Below are positions 1-8,753 of a stretch of DNA of 64,000 nucleotides, in pieces. The notes under the pieces were generated by a model, which worked only from the letters and a program-made list of their open reading frames with translations, was not told where the DNA came from and did no database searches. The translations under genes were made by a program, and so were the position numbers. The stretch covers positions 27,740 through 91,739 of the forward strand of contig DATBER010000024.1 in NCBI GenBank assembly GCA_036558905.1, written 5' to 3'. The DNA comes from DASXRA01 sp036558905. Its GTDB lineage: Bacteria > Actinomycetota > Actinomycetes > Mycobacteriales > Jatrophihabitantaceae. Position 1 is the first letter of the stretch. Each line of letters starts with the position of its first letter.

Positions 1-747
1 CAGCGCCGCCTTGCGCTGCTCGAGCTGCGCAGTGATCGTCGAGGCCCGCTGCTCGGCGTCCTGCACGGCCTGAGCCGCCTTGGCGTTGCTCTCCCGCTCG
101 ACCTGCTCGGCGCGCGCCTTGGCCTCGGACAGGTGCTTGTCGGACTGCGCCTGGGCGTTGCTCAGCGAAGCGTGCGCGTTGGCCTGTGCCTCGGCCAACA
201 GCCGCTCGGCCTCGGACTTGGACTGGGCCAGGTGCTGGTCGGCGGTCTGCTGGGCCAGGGCCAGCATCTGCACCGCCTGCGCGTGATGCTCGTCGGAGAC
301 GTTGCCGCCAGCGGCCGCCTGCTGCTGGGCCGCCGCCTGGGCCTGCTGCTGGGCCTGCTGGGCGGCCAGTTGCGCCTGCTGCAGCTGCTGGCGCATCTGG
401 GCGACCTGCTGCTCGGACTGGGCGAGCTGCTGCTGCACCTGGGCCAGCTGCTGCGACGTGCCGTCCTTGCCCTGGCTCAGCGCCTTTTCGAGGTCGGCGA
501 TGCGCGCCTGGAGGCGACCGTTCTCCTCGCGCGCCGCGTTGACCTCGGCCAGGCTGACGCCGCCGTTGGCGTGCGGCCCGCCGCCGCCGGGACGCGCCCG
601 CAGGTCGTTGTTCTCCTCGATGAGGCGAGCCAGCTCCACCTCGACGATGTCGAGGAAGGCGTCGACCTCCTCCTCGTCGTAGCCACGCTTGCCAATCGGG
701 GGTTTCTTGAAGGCCACGTTGTGGACTTCGGCGGGCGTGAGTGGCAT
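1..747 (-). CDS. wag31: Wag31/DivIVA polar-growth scaffold, 3' part outside the window
   Basis: Cytoplasmic coiled-coil protein that in actinobacteria marks poles and septa and directs tip growth. The start MPLTPAEVHNVAFKKPPIGK followed by GYDEEEVDAFLD is the membrane-binding DivIVA head. From about residue 70 the protein becomes a Gln/Ala/Glu-rich coiled coil with many QQ pairs. 249 codons are visible and no stop is reached at the window edge, so the C-terminus is missing. ATG at 747 has a GAGGTGA ribosome site 5 nt upstream. It is the distal gene of the dcw cluster, its usual actinobacterial place; the 116-bp gap before it may hold its own promoter. Confidence 0.95.
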   Translation of the reverse strand, partial: MPLTPAEVHNVAFKKPPIGKRGYDEEEVDAFLDIVEVELARLIEENNDLRARPGGGGPHANGGVSLAEVNAAREENGRLQARIADLEKALSQGKDGTSQQLAQVQQQLAQSEQQVAQMRQQLQQAQLAAQQAQQQAQAAAQQQAAAGGNVSDEHHAQAVQMLALAQQTADQHLAQSKSEAERLLAEAQANAHASLSNAQAQSDKHLSEAKARAEQVERESNAKAAQAVQDAEQRASTITAQLEQRKAAL

Positions 748-863
748 GCGGGTCACCTCGTGATCTAAGACGGAGCCGGTCGGCCCCGACGCTATTGCTC
801 GGTGCGGATGATGCAGGTGGTGCGTCGCGGTCGCAAGCCGACTGTGCTCATGTCAGCTCCACC

Positions 864-1151
864 TCAGGCGAGGGAGAGGGCGAGCCACCGCAGGGCAAGG
901 ATAGCGATGAGCAGAATCCATACGCTCAAATCTAGGCTTACCGGTCCAAGGCGGACGGGCGGGATAAGGCGTCGGAACAGCTTCACCGGTGGATCTGTGC
1001 TGCTGTAAACGACCTCCAAGCCAACCGCAGCGACCCCGGCCGGTCGCCACGATCGTGCGAACTGGCGAGTCACATCGACCACGACCCGCGCCACGATCAA
1101 CAGGAAGTACAGGTACAGCACGAGCGCGACGACACTCCAGAACAGCGTCAT
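864..1151 (-). CDS. YggT/YlmG family small membrane protein
   Basis: A 95-residue protein with two hydrophobic segments (about residues 5-24 and 73-93) around a basic loop, the YggT/YlmG plan. The genes of this family sit beside sepF in Gram-positive bacteria and are linked to division or envelope organisation; the biochemical role is not settled. ATG at 1151 has AGGAGAG 8 nt upstream. Its place between sepF and wag31 matches the actinobacterial dcw order. Confidence 0.9.
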   Translation of the reverse strand: MTLFWSVVALVLYLYFLLIVARVVVDVTRQFARSWRPAGVAAVGLEVVYSSTDPPVKLFRRLIPPVRLGPVSLDLSVWILLIAILALRWLALSLA

Positions 1152-1285
1152 CTACGTGCTCTCCTGCTCGTTCAGAGTGCCCGGGGCGGGCACGTGCCGG
1201 AACCTGCCTGACTCCATGCTGCCAGGTAGGCATTGGGCAAGCTAACACCCCGCCCCGGATACGGGTACTGATGAAGGTCCGGAAC

Positions 1286-1789
1286 TCAGGACTGGTTGAA
1301 GAATCCGCCCTCCGCGATACGGGCCTTGTCCTGTGGACTGACGGTCACGTTGTGCGGGCTGAGCAGGAAGACCTTCGCGGTGACACGGTCCAGCGACCCG
1401 TGCAGACCGAAGATGAGCCCCGCGGCGAAGTCGACCAGGCGCTTCGCGTCGGAGTCCTCCATCTCGGACAGGTTCATGATCACCGGGATTCCGGAGCGGA
1501 AGTGCTCGCCGATCGTCCGCGCCTCGTTGTAGTTGCGCGGGTGCAGCGTGGTGATCCGGTAGGGCGAGTAGTCGACCTCGGCGTACTCGGCCGGGTAAGG
1601 CTCGTCGTCGGGCTGGTACTCACGCTCGCGCTGCATCAGGTGAGCGCCGTCGCCGCCGCGCGAATAGCGGGGCTCGGTGTACTCGGCGTGACCGTTGCCG
1701 CGGTCGTAGGGCGCGCCACCTTCGAGGGCGTCCTCGTCTTCCTCAACGAGGCCTAGGTAGACGCCCATCTTCCGCATCGCTCCGGGCAT
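1286..1789 (-). CDS. sepF: Cell division protein SepF
   Basis: SepF links FtsZ filaments to the membrane and takes the place of FtsA in actinobacteria. The protein is 167 residues: an amphipathic N-terminal anchor (MRKMGVYLGL), an acidic and tyrosine-containing linker to about residue 75, then the SepF core with ITTLHPRNYNEARTIGEHFR and VIMNLSEMEDSDAKRLVDFA. ATG 1789 is preceded by GGAGGACGAC, which favours this start over the internal ATGs at 1777 and 1768. It lies downstream of yggS and ftsZ. Confidence 0.96.
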   Translation of the reverse strand: MPGAMRKMGVYLGLVEEDEDALEGGAPYDRGNGHAEYTEPRYSRGGDGAHLMQREREYQPDDEPYPAEYAEVDYSPYRITTLHPRNYNEARTIGEHFRSGIPVIMNLSEMEDSDAKRLVDFAAGLIFGLHGSLDRVTAKVFLLSPHNVTVSPQDKARIAEGGFFNQS

Positions 1790-1822
1790 GTCGTCCTCCA
1801 GTACGTGTGTCCCGAAGTGACG

Positions 1823-2551
1823 CTAGCCGAAAATGGGTGGCCGACGACCGAGCAACGCCGATCCGACACGCACGTGTGTCGCGCCGTGGCGGACAGCGGG
1901 TTCCAGATCCGCGCTCATGCCGGCCGAGATCGCGACCGCGTCGGGGTGGTCGGCGCGCAGTCGCTCGGCGATCGCGGCCAGGCGCTCGAAGGCCTCGTCC
2001 GGGTCGGCCCGCAGCGGCGCGACGGCCATCAGGCCCAGCAGCCGCAACGGCGCCAGCCCGGCGATGTGATCGGCCAGCCGGCCCAGATCGCGCGCCAGAA
2101 CGCCGCCTCGGGCGGGATCGTCGTCCAGGCTGACCTGCGCGAACACATCGAGGTTCCGTTCGGCCCGCTCGGCGCCGGCGGCCAGCGCGGTGGCGACTTC
2201 GGCCCGATCGACGGAGTGGACGACCTGGGCATAGCGGGCCACCGAGCGGGCCTTGTTCGTCTGCAGCCGCCCGACGAAGTGCCAGGTCAGCGGCGGGATG
2301 TCCCACGCGGACGCGGCCACCTCGGCGACCTTGGCCTTGGCCTCCTGGTCGCGGTTCTCCCCGATGTCGGTGACGCCGAGCGTCGCCAGGCTGGCCACGT
2401 CGGAGGCCGGGAAGGTCTTGGTCACCGCGACGAGCGTGATCGCGCGCGGGTCGCGGCCCACCTCCTCGCAGGCCGCGGCCAGCCGACCGCGCACGCCGGC
2501 CAGGCCGGCGACCAACTCGGCCCGGCGGTCGGGGTCGAGCGGAGCGCTCAC
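1823..2551 (-). CDS. yggS: YggS-type pyridoxal-phosphate homeostasis protein
   Basis: PLP-binding protein of the YggS/PLPBP family, which buffers pyridoxal phosphate and has no known catalytic activity. The PLP lysine lies in LVAVTKTFPASD, and the family motifs GENRDQEAKAK, WHFVGRLQTNKAR and SAGMSADLEPAVRHGATHVR are present. The GTG at 2551, 4 nt after the ftsZ stop, gives 242 aa, a normal family length; a longer upstream reading would run inside ftsZ and is not credible. No clear ribosome site is seen, which suggests coupling to ftsZ translation. In M. tuberculosis a YfiH-type gene lies between this gene and ftsZ; it is absent here. Confidence 0.93.
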   Translation of the reverse strand: MSAPLDPDRRAELVAGLAGVRGRLAAACEEVGRDPRAITLVAVTKTFPASDVASLATLGVTDIGENRDQEAKAKVAEVAASAWDIPPLTWHFVGRLQTNKARSVARYAQVVHSVDRAEVATALAAGAERAERNLDVFAQVSLDDDPARGGVLARDLGRLADHIAGLAPLRLLGLMAVAPLRADPDEAFERLAAIAERLRADHPDAVAISAGMSADLEPAVRHGATHVRVGSALLGRRPPIFG

Positions 2552-2555
2552 CGGC

Positions 2556-3749
2556 TCAGGACTTGAGGAAGTCAGGCACGTCCAGATCGTCGTCCAGGTT
2601 GACCGGCGTGCGACGGATACCTGATTGCGGCAGCGGCCACCGCGGCCGGCCCTCACGCGCGTCACGGTGCGGGTCGCCCTCAGCGGCGGCCGGGCGGTGC
2701 GCGTTGCCGTTCGGCTGACGCTGCGGCGCGCTCGTCGGCGCCGGCGCGTCGGGCGGCAACTGGGCCTCGTCGCGGCGCACCTCCACCTTCTTGTAGGGCA
2801 ACTGGCCGCTGTCGAAGCCGGCCGCGATCACCGTGACCTTGACCTCGTCGCCCAGCGTGTCGTCGATGACGGCGCCGAAGATGATGTTCGCGTCCGGGTG
2901 GGCCGCCTCGGCGACCAGCGAGGCCGCCTCGTTGATCTCGAACAGGCCCAGGTCCGAACCGCCGTAGATCGACAGCAGGACGCCGTGCGCGCCCTCCATG
3001 CTCGCCTCGAGCAACGGGCTGGCGATCGCGACCTCGGCCGCGCTGCGCGCCCGGCCGTCACCGCGGGCCGAGCCGATACCCATGAGGGCCGAGCCGGCGC
3101 CGCTCATCACGCTCTTGACGTCGGCGAAGTCGAGGTTGATCAGGCCGGGAGTGGTGATCAGGTCGGTGATGCCCTGGACACCGGACAGCAGCACCTGGTC
3201 GGCACTGCGGAACGCGTCCATGACACTGACGTTGTGCTCGGAGATCTGCAGCAGCCGGTCGTTCGGGATGACGATCAGCGTGTCGCACTCCGAGCGCAGC
3301 GTCTCGATGCCTTCCTCGGCCTGCTGCGCGCGGCGCTTGCCCTCGAACGAGAACGGGCGGGTGACGACGCCGATGGTCAGCGCGCCGAGCTTGCGGGCGA
3401 TGCTCGCGATCACCGGAGCGCCACCGGTACCGGTGCCACCGCCTTCCCCGGCGGTGACGAAGACCATGTCGGCGCCCTTGAGGACTTCCTCGATCTCGTC
3501 CTTGTGGTCCTCGGCCGCCTTGCGGCCCACCTCGGGGTTGGCGCCGGCGCCGAGTCCCCGGGTCAGTTCGCGGCCGACGTCGAGCTTGACGTCGGCGTCG
3601 CTCATCAACAGAGCCTGCGCGTCGGTGTTCACCGCGATGAACTCGACGCCTTTGAGCCCCACCTCGATCATCCGGTTCACGGCATTGACGCCGCCGCCGC
3701 CGACACCGACGACCTTGATGACCGCGAGGTAGTTGTGCGGTGGTGTCAT
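2556..3749 (-). CDS. ftsZ: Cell division GTPase FtsZ
   Basis: Tubulin-like GTPase that forms the Z ring. The 397-residue protein has the N-terminal GVGGGGVNAVNRM nucleotide motif, the tubulin signature GGGTGTGGAP, the T7-loop region NLDFADV, and the conserved C-terminal peptide DDDLDVPDFLKS that binds partners such as SepF and FtsW. ATG 3749 has AGGGG nearby. It is separated from ftsQ by 216 bp, where its own promoter is expected. Confidence 0.98.
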   Translation of the reverse strand: MTPPHNYLAVIKVVGVGGGGVNAVNRMIEVGLKGVEFIAVNTDAQALLMSDADVKLDVGRELTRGLGAGANPEVGRKAAEDHKDEIEEVLKGADMVFVTAGEGGGTGTGGAPVIASIARKLGALTIGVVTRPFSFEGKRRAQQAEEGIETLRSECDTLIVIPNDRLLQISEHNVSVMDAFRSADQVLLSGVQGITDLITTPGLINLDFADVKSVMSGAGSALMGIGSARGDGRARSAAEVAIASPLLEASMEGAHGVLLSIYGGSDLGLFEINEAASLVAEAAHPDANIIFGAVIDDTLGDEVKVTVIAAGFDSGQLPYKKVEVRRDEAQLPPDAPAPTSAPQRQPNGNAHRPAAAEGDPHRDAREGRPRWPLPQSGIRRTPVNLDDDLDVPDFLKS

Positions 3750-3965
3750 AGTCCCCTACTTCCGCTGGCCAGCATGGTCGGTCGAGCAACCCTCACCCTC
3801 AGGTAGACCGTTAACGTTATGTCAACCTACGAGCTGATTGCGACGGTAGTTAAGGACCGGCGGCATTCAAGCAGGCGCGCCGACCGAATGGGGTTCGCGT
3901 GTTGAACGTGTGACTGGGCAGTGCCGAAAAGTAGGCAGCCGGGCTGTAGTCAACGAAATGCCGAG
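3750..3965 (-). promoter_or_regulatory. ftsQ-ftsZ intergenic region, probable ftsZ promoter
   Basis: This 216-bp gap is longer than most spaces in the cluster. A perfect -35 hexamer TTGACA lies on the minus strand at 3825-3820, followed by the A/T-rich TAACGTTAACGG. I find no convincing -10 at the standard spacing (the nearest TACCTG gives only 14 nt), so the exact promoter is uncertain. Streptomyces and mycobacteria also transcribe ftsZ from promoters between ftsQ and ftsZ. Confidence 0.4.
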
Positions 3966-4694
3966 TCAGCGCGCGACGACGACGTCCGGGTTGCTGACGT
4001 CGAACGTCGTTCCTGGGCGGGTCAGCAGCGCCGGCAGCACCTGGGCCTTGTCGGCGCTGCGGTCGGCGCTCCCCCAGATCACGCTGCGCCCGTCGCGCAG
4101 CCGCAGCGTGATGTGCGTCGGGTCGGTGGCCGCGATCGAGGACAGCTTGCCCAGCTCGGCCGGGGTGAGCGCACCGGCCACGGTCGCCACCGCCTGGCCG
4201 GCCGCGGTCGCCTGCTGGCCGGCCGGGATGTCGAAGCGCGGCAACGTCTTGGGCACGGTGGACGTCGTCCGGAACTGACGGCCGCTCTTGTCGACCAGGA
4301 TCGCGGTGCCGCCGACGCTCAGGTATCCGACGGCGACCCGCTCGGTCACGGTGATCACCACGGTCGAGGGGTAGCTGACGTGCACGCTGGCCGCGGCGAT
4401 GTCGGGCAGCTGCTCGACCCGACCGGCGATCGCGCCCGTGTCCAGGCGCAGGAGCGGCCGGCCGTGCGGCACGTCGGCCACCGACTCGATCCGGCTCACC
4501 GGCACCGTGTGCGCGCCGTGGACCACCACGCGCTTGGCACCCAGCACCGAGCTGAACACGAACATCCACACGAGGACCGCGATCAGGCCGATGGTGCCCG
4601 CCACGAGCGCGACCCGACGAGCCGATCGCCGACGGGCGGTGAGATCGTCGTCGTCCTCGCGGGTGAGCGTGTCAACCATCGCGCGATGTGTCAC
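3966..4694 (-). CDS. ftsQ: Cell division protein FtsQ (POTRA domain)
   Basis: Single-pass membrane protein of the divisome FtsQLB complex. A basic N-terminus (TARRRSARR) leads to one membrane helix at about residues 28-48, a POTRA domain (KRVVVHGAHTVPVSRIESVA onward) and a FtsQ/DivIB beta region. 242 aa, a typical actinobacterial length. The GTG at 4694 has GGGAG 4 nt upstream and overlaps the murC end by 23 bp; the ATG at 4679 is an alternative with a poorer ribosome site. Confidence 0.93.
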   Translation of the reverse strand: MTHRAMVDTLTREDDDDLTARRRSARRVALVAGTIGLIAVLVWMFVFSSVLGAKRVVVHGAHTVPVSRIESVADVPHGRPLLRLDTGAIAGRVEQLPDIAAASVHVSYPSTVVITVTERVAVGYLSVGGTAILVDKSGRQFRTTSTVPKTLPRFDIPAGQQATAAGQAVATVAGALTPAELGKLSSIAATDPTHITLRLRDGRSVIWGSADRSADKAQVLPALLTRPGTTFDVSNPDVVVAR

Positions 4695-6183
4695 CCGCTC
4701 CCGCGATCTCGGCCAGGATCTCCGGGCACAGCAGGTAGACGTTGCCGATGCCCATCGTCACGATCACGTCGCCCGGGGCCGCGACCTCGGCGATGCGCGC
4801 CGGGGTGGCCGAGAAGCTCGGCTCGTAGATCACGTTCTCGGGCGGCAACGCGATCTGCTCGGCGATCAGGGCACCCGTCACGCCGGGAATCGGCTCCTCA
4901 CGCGCCGGGAAGATGTCCATCACCACGGCGATGTCGGCGATCGCCATCGCCTCGGCGAACTCGCGGGCGAAGGTCTGGGTGCGGCTGTAGGTGCCGGGCT
5001 GGAAGACGGCGATCAGCCGCCCGCCTCCCCCGACGACGGCCCGCGCCGCGGTCAGCTCGGCCGCCACCTCGGTCGGGTGGTGGGCGTAGTCGTCGTAGAC
5101 GCTGATGCCGTTCTCGGTGCCGCGGTACTCGAACCGGCGGTGCACGCCGCGGAACGCGCTCCAGGCGTCGAGGACCTTGTCCAGGTCGAGACCGAGCTCG
5201 GCCGCCAGGCCCAGCGCGGCGCAGGCGTTCAGCGCCATGTGCCGGCCGACCAGCGCGCCGACCCGGACGCGGATCCCGTTCAGTTCTTCGCCGTGGGCGG
5301 TGAACTCGACGCTGTCCGGGTGCTCGGCGACATCGGTGACACGCAGGTCGGCGCCTTCGGACTCGCCGTAGGTGCGGACCCGCCGACCGCTCCGCCGGGC
5401 GTATTCGGCCAGGCGCCGGGCGCCCGGGTCGTCGGCGCAGACCAGCAGCACGCCGTTGTGGTCGATGCGGTCGACGAACTGCTCGAACGCCGAGAAGATG
5501 CCCTCGAGGTCGCCGTGGTTCTCCAGGTGGTCGGCCTCGACGTTGGTGACGACGGCCATGGACGGGTGCAGCAGCAGGAACGACCCGTCGCTCTCGTCGC
5601 CCTCGACGATGGCCAGCTCGCCGGTGCCGAGGTGGGCGTTGAGCCCGGTCTCGTACAGGTTGCCGCCGATGGCGAAGGACGGGTCCAGCCCGCAGGCCTG
5701 CACGCCGACGGTCAGCAGCGACGTCGTGCTGGTCTTGCCGTGGGTGCCCGAGATGGCCACGCACTGCTTGTCCTCGAGCGCCGCCGAGAGCGCGGCCGCC
5801 CGGCGCAGCACCGGCTTGCCGCTCTCGCGGGCCGCCACGAACTCGGGGTGCTTGGGGTTGATCGCCGTCGTGTAGACGAACGTGTCGGCGTCGTCGAGGT
5901 GGGCCGGCGAGTGTCCGATGTGGACGGTGGCGCCGACCGCCCGCAGCGCGGCGACCGTGTTCGAGTCGCGCGCCTCGCAGCCGCTGACCGGCACGCCCCG
6001 GGCCACCAGGATGCGGGCCAGCCCGCTCATGCCCGCGCCGGCGATGCCCATGATGTGCACCCGCCCGAGCTCGGACAGCGACGGCACCGGGTCGGTGGCC
6101 GCGCTGCGCACCAGCGCCGCGCCCGGCGCCTCCCAGCCCTGCGGCCGGTCCGCGTCGGCGTCGTGGGTCGGGCTGGTGGTCAT
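4672..6183 (-). CDS. murC: UDP-N-acetylmuramate--L-alanine ligase MurC, internal start
   Basis: ATP-dependent ligase that adds the first L-Ala of the peptidoglycan stem peptide, in the cytoplasm. The 503-residue unit has the Rossmann start VHIMGIAGAGMSGLARILV, the Mur ligase P-loop GTHGKTSTTSLL, EGDESDGSF, the NVEADHLENHGD metal region and YDDYAHHPTEV. ATG 6183 has its own ribosome site AGGGAG 4 nt upstream, so a separate MurC may be made even though the frame is open from murG. The stop overlaps ftsQ by 23 bp. Confidence 0.9.
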   Translation of the reverse strand: MTTSPTHDADADRPQGWEAPGAALVRSAATDPVPSLSELGRVHIMGIAGAGMSGLARILVARGVPVSGCEARDSNTVAALRAVGATVHIGHSPAHLDDADTFVYTTAINPKHPEFVAARESGKPVLRRAAALSAALEDKQCVAISGTHGKTSTTSLLTVGVQACGLDPSFAIGGNLYETGLNAHLGTGELAIVEGDESDGSFLLLHPSMAVVTNVEADHLENHGDLEGIFSAFEQFVDRIDHNGVLLVCADDPGARRLAEYARRSGRRVRTYGESEGADLRVTDVAEHPDSVEFTAHGEELNGIRVRVGALVGRHMALNACAALGLAAELGLDLDKVLDAWSAFRGVHRRFEYRGTENGISVYDDYAHHPTEVAAELTAARAVVGGGGRLIAVFQPGTYSRTQTFAREFAEAMAIADIAVVMDIFPAREEPIPGVTGALIAEQIALPPENVIYEPSFSATPARIAEVAAPGDVIVTMGIGNVYLLCPEILAEIAGAGDTSRDG

Positions 6184-7323
6184 CGTGCTCCCTGGGTGCA
6201 GGACGGGCTGACGGCTGGGGGTCCGTGGGCCGAAACGGCGCCGCTCGGCGGCCACCGTCAAGACATGTCGGGCCAGGACCGCGCCGGCGTCGCGCGCACC
6301 GGCCCGCCCGGCCGCCCGAGACATTACCGTCACGGTCTCGGGGTCGGTGATCCGCGGGACGATCTCGCGCAGGATCCACTGCGGGGAGAGCTCCACGTTG
6401 TCGACCAGCAGCCCGCCGCCGGCTTCGACGATCGGCACCGCGTTGAAGCGCTGCTCGCCGCCGCGCAGGGGTAGCGGCACGTAGGCTGCCGGCAGCCCGA
6501 CGGCGGTCAGCTCGGCGCAGGTCATCGCTCCCGCGCGGCACAGCACGAAGTCGGCCGCGGCGTAGGCGGTGCGCATGTGCTCGATGTACGGCACGACGAC
6601 GTAAGGCGGCTTGCCCTCGGCGATCGCAACGGTGTTCTTCGGCCCGACGATGTGCAGCACCTGCACCCCGGCCGCGCGCAGCCCCTCGACGGCCCCCTCC
6701 ATGGCCGCGTTGATCGCCCGCGCACCCTGCGAGCCACCCGTGACGAGCAAGGTCGGCGCCTCGGCGTCCATGCCGTAGTCCAGCCGGGCCGCGGCGCGCA
6801 GCTCGGCCCGGTCCAGCTCGGCGATCTCGGGCCGCAGCGGGATGCCGATCGGGGTGGCGTGCGGAAGCTTCACCGCGGGCGAGGCGGTGAACACGTGCCG
6901 GGTCATCCGCGCTCCGAGCCGGTTGGCGACGCCCGGGCGGGCATTGGCCTCGTGCAGCACGATCGGGATGTTGCGCCGGCGCGCGGCCAGGTAGGCCGGC
7001 ATGGCCACGTAGCCGCCGAAGCCCACCACCACGTCGATGTCGTGGCGCTGCATCACCTCACCGGCTGCCCGCACGGCCGCGTTCAGCTTGCCCGGCGTCG
7101 CCAGCAGCGCCCGTCCCGCCTTGCGGGGCAGCGGCACCGGCGGGATGAGCTCGAGCGGGTAGCCCCGGGCCGGGATGAGCGTGGTGTCCAGTCCCCGCTC
7201 GGTGCCCAGCGCGGTTACCTCCACGTCGGGGTCCAGCTCGCGCAGCGCGTCAGCCAGGTTCATGGCCGGTTCGATGTGCCCGGCCGAGTGGCCGCCGGCC
7301 ACCAGCACGCGTGCGCCGTTCAT
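4672..7323 (-). CDS. murG-murC: MurG-MurC in one uninterrupted reading frame
   Basis: The frame starts at ATG 7323, overlapping the ftsW stop as ATGA, and runs 883 codons with no stop. Residues 1 to about 355 are MurG, which adds GlcNAc to lipid I: GGHSAGHIEPA near the N-terminus, VVVGFGGYVAMPA, HEANARPGVANRLGAR, LVTGGSQGARAIN, and a complete C-terminal helix ending near VLARHVLTVAAERRR. A linker of about 25 residues rich in Pro, Arg and Ser follows, then MurC. I checked the codons from the MurG end to the MurC start and found no stop. Either a bifunctional protein is made or translation re-initiates at 6183. Confidence 0.85.
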   Translation of the reverse strand: MNGARVLVAGGHSAGHIEPAMNLADALRELDPDVEVTALGTERGLDTTLIPARGYPLELIPPVPLPRKAGRALLATPGKLNAAVRAAGEVMQRHDIDVVVGFGGYVAMPAYLAARRRNIPIVLHEANARPGVANRLGARMTRHVFTASPAVKLPHATPIGIPLRPEIAELDRAELRAAARLDYGMDAEAPTLLVTGGSQGARAINAAMEGAVEGLRAAGVQVLHIVGPKNTVAIAEGKPPYVVVPYIEHMRTAYAAADFVLCRAGAMTCAELTAVGLPAAYVPLPLRGGEQRFNAVPIVEAGGGLLVDNVELSPQWILREIVPRITDPETVTVMSRAAGRAGARDAGAVLARHVLTVAAERRRFGPRTPSRQPVLHPGSTMTTSPTHDADADRPQGWEAPGAALVRSAATDPVPSLSELGRVHIMGIAGAGMSGLARILVARGVPVSGCEARDSNTVAALRAVGATVHIGHSPAHLDDADTFVYTTAINPKHPEFVAARESGKPVLRRAAALSAALEDKQCVAISGTHGKTSTTSLLTVGVQACGLDPSFAIGGNLYETGLNAHLGTGELAIVEGDESDGSFLLLHPSMAVVTNVEADHLENHGDLEGIFSAFEQFVDRIDHNGVLLVCADDPGARRLAEYARRSGRRVRTYGESEGADLRVTDVAEHPDSVEFTAHGEELNGIRVRVGALVGRHMALNACAALGLAAELGLDLDKVLDAWSAFRGVHRRFEYRGTENGISVYDDYAHHPTEVAAELTAARAVVGGGGRLIAVFQPGTYSRTQTFAREFAEAMAIADIAVVMDIFPAREEPIPGVTGALIAEQIALPPENVIYEPSFSATPARIAEVAAPGDVIVTMGIGNVYLLCPEILAEIAGAGDTSRDG

Positions 7324-8753
7324 GCCCGCCTCCGTTCGGTTCCCGAGGAACGGTAGGCGGTGCCGCCACCGCGCTGCGACTGGGGCAGCCGGCGGACGGG
7401 CGCCGGACGCTGCGGTTGCGCACGACGGGGCGGCGCGGGGGTGGACTTCGGGGCCGGTTTCGGCGCCGGCTTGGGTTTCGGCTTGGGCTTGCTGCGCCGC
7501 TTCGGGGCGGCGTACGCCTTGGGCACGGGCACCCGCATCCAGCGCTCGATCCGCGATCGCGTGCCGCCGGCGGCCGCGTGCTGGGCCGCCACCACCGCGG
7601 CCGGCTCGTGGCGGGCGAACGAGACGAGCATCCCGAACACGAAGAAGGTGGCCAGCAGCGACGTCCCGCCGGCCGAGATGAACGGCAGCGGGATGCCGGT
7701 GACCGGCAGCAACGCCGTCACGTAGCCGATGTTGATCACGGCCTGGCCGCAGATCCACACCGTCGCTCCCCCGGCGGCCAGTCGCACGAACGGGTCGGCG
7801 CTGCGCCGGGTGATGCGCAGGCCGGTGAACGCGAACAGGGCGAACAGGGCGAGCACGGATACGCAGCCGAGCAGGCCCAGCTCCTCGCCGATGACCGAGA
7901 AGACGTAGTCGGTGTTGGCGTTGGGTACCCACTCGTACTTCGACGTGCCGTTGCCCAGGCCGACCCCGAACACCCCGCCCGAGGCGAGGGCGTACAGGCC
8001 CTCGACGGTCTGGTAGCCGGCCCCGCGGTGCTCCTGGAACGGGTGTACGAACGTCAGCAACCGCTTGAGCCGGTAGGGCTCGGCGACGGCCAGCAGCGTC
8101 ACCGCGCCGCACACGGCCAACAGCACGCCGGCGAAGTAGCGCATCGGCAGGCCGAGCGTCCACAGCACGCCGAGCAGGATCAGGACGAAGCACAGCGTTG
8201 TGCCGAGGTCCGGCTCGAGCATGATCAGCCCGCACACGAGCACGAACACCGGCAACAGCGGCAAGAACACGTGGCGGGCGCGGTTGAGCGTCTTCAGGTG
8301 CTGCTTGCGCGCGAGCAGGTCGGCCGCCCACAGCAGGATGGCCAGCTTGGCGAACTCCGACGGCTGCAGTTGCAACGGGCCGATGTCGATCCACCGCCGC
8401 GCGCCGTACACGCCCACGCCGATGCCGGGCATGAGCACGGCCATGAGCGACACGAGCGCGAGGAACATCGCCGGATACGCCAGGGTACGGAACCGCCTGG
8501 GCGCCGCCCGCAGGGTGAGCCAGAAGATCGGCAGGCCGACCACGACGAACTCGATCTCGCGGATCAGCTGGGTCCAGATCGTCGAGCCCTGGTCGTTCGA
8601 CGCCGAGATGGTGGTGGACGCCGCCATCAGCAGGCCGAACCCGAGCAGGCCGGTGCCGGCCAGCAGCATCAGCTGTACCGAGGCGTGGGGCCGGTCGAGG
8701 TAGCGCCCGACAGCGCCCGCCCGTCGCGAGCGCGCCGCCGCCCCGACGCTCAC
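7320..8753 (-). CDS. ftsW: Septal peptidoglycan glycosyltransferase FtsW
   Basis: SEDS-family polymerase that works with FtsI at the septum. About ten membrane helices are visible; SEDS motifs include RRWIDIGPLQLQPSEFAK, LEPDLGTTLCF, NANTDYVFSVIGEELGLLG and LPFISAGGTSL. A C-terminal cytoplasmic tail of about 70 residues is rich in Lys, Pro and Arg, a common actinobacterial feature. GTG 8753 overlaps the murD stop as GTGA, giving 477 aa; the frame upstream is a shadow of murD. Confidence 0.96.
   Translation of the reverse strand: MSVGAAARSRRAGAVGRYLDRPHASVQLMLLAGTGLLGFGLLMAASTTISASNDQGSTIWTQLIREIEFVVVGLPIFWLTLRAAPRRFRTLAYPAMFLALVSLMAVLMPGIGVGVYGARRWIDIGPLQLQPSEFAKLAILLWAADLLARKQHLKTLNRARHVFLPLLPVFVLVCGLIMLEPDLGTTLCFVLILLGVLWTLGLPMRYFAGVLLAVCGAVTLLAVAEPYRLKRLLTFVHPFQEHRGAGYQTVEGLYALASGGVFGVGLGNGTSKYEWVPNANTDYVFSVIGEELGLLGCVSVLALFALFAFTGLRITRRSADPFVRLAAGGATVWICGQAVINIGYVTALLPVTGIPLPFISAGGTSLLATFFVFGMLVSFARHEPAAVVAAQHAAAGGTRSRIERWMRVPVPKAYAAPKRRSKPKPKPKPAPKPAPKSTPAPPRRAQPQRPAPVRRLPQSQRGGGTAYRSSGTERRRA

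Noticed and set aside
133..768. Long plus-strand frame opposite wag31
   Set aside because: Leu/Gly-rich mirror of the Gln/Ala coiled coil on the other strand; no domain and no ribosome site.
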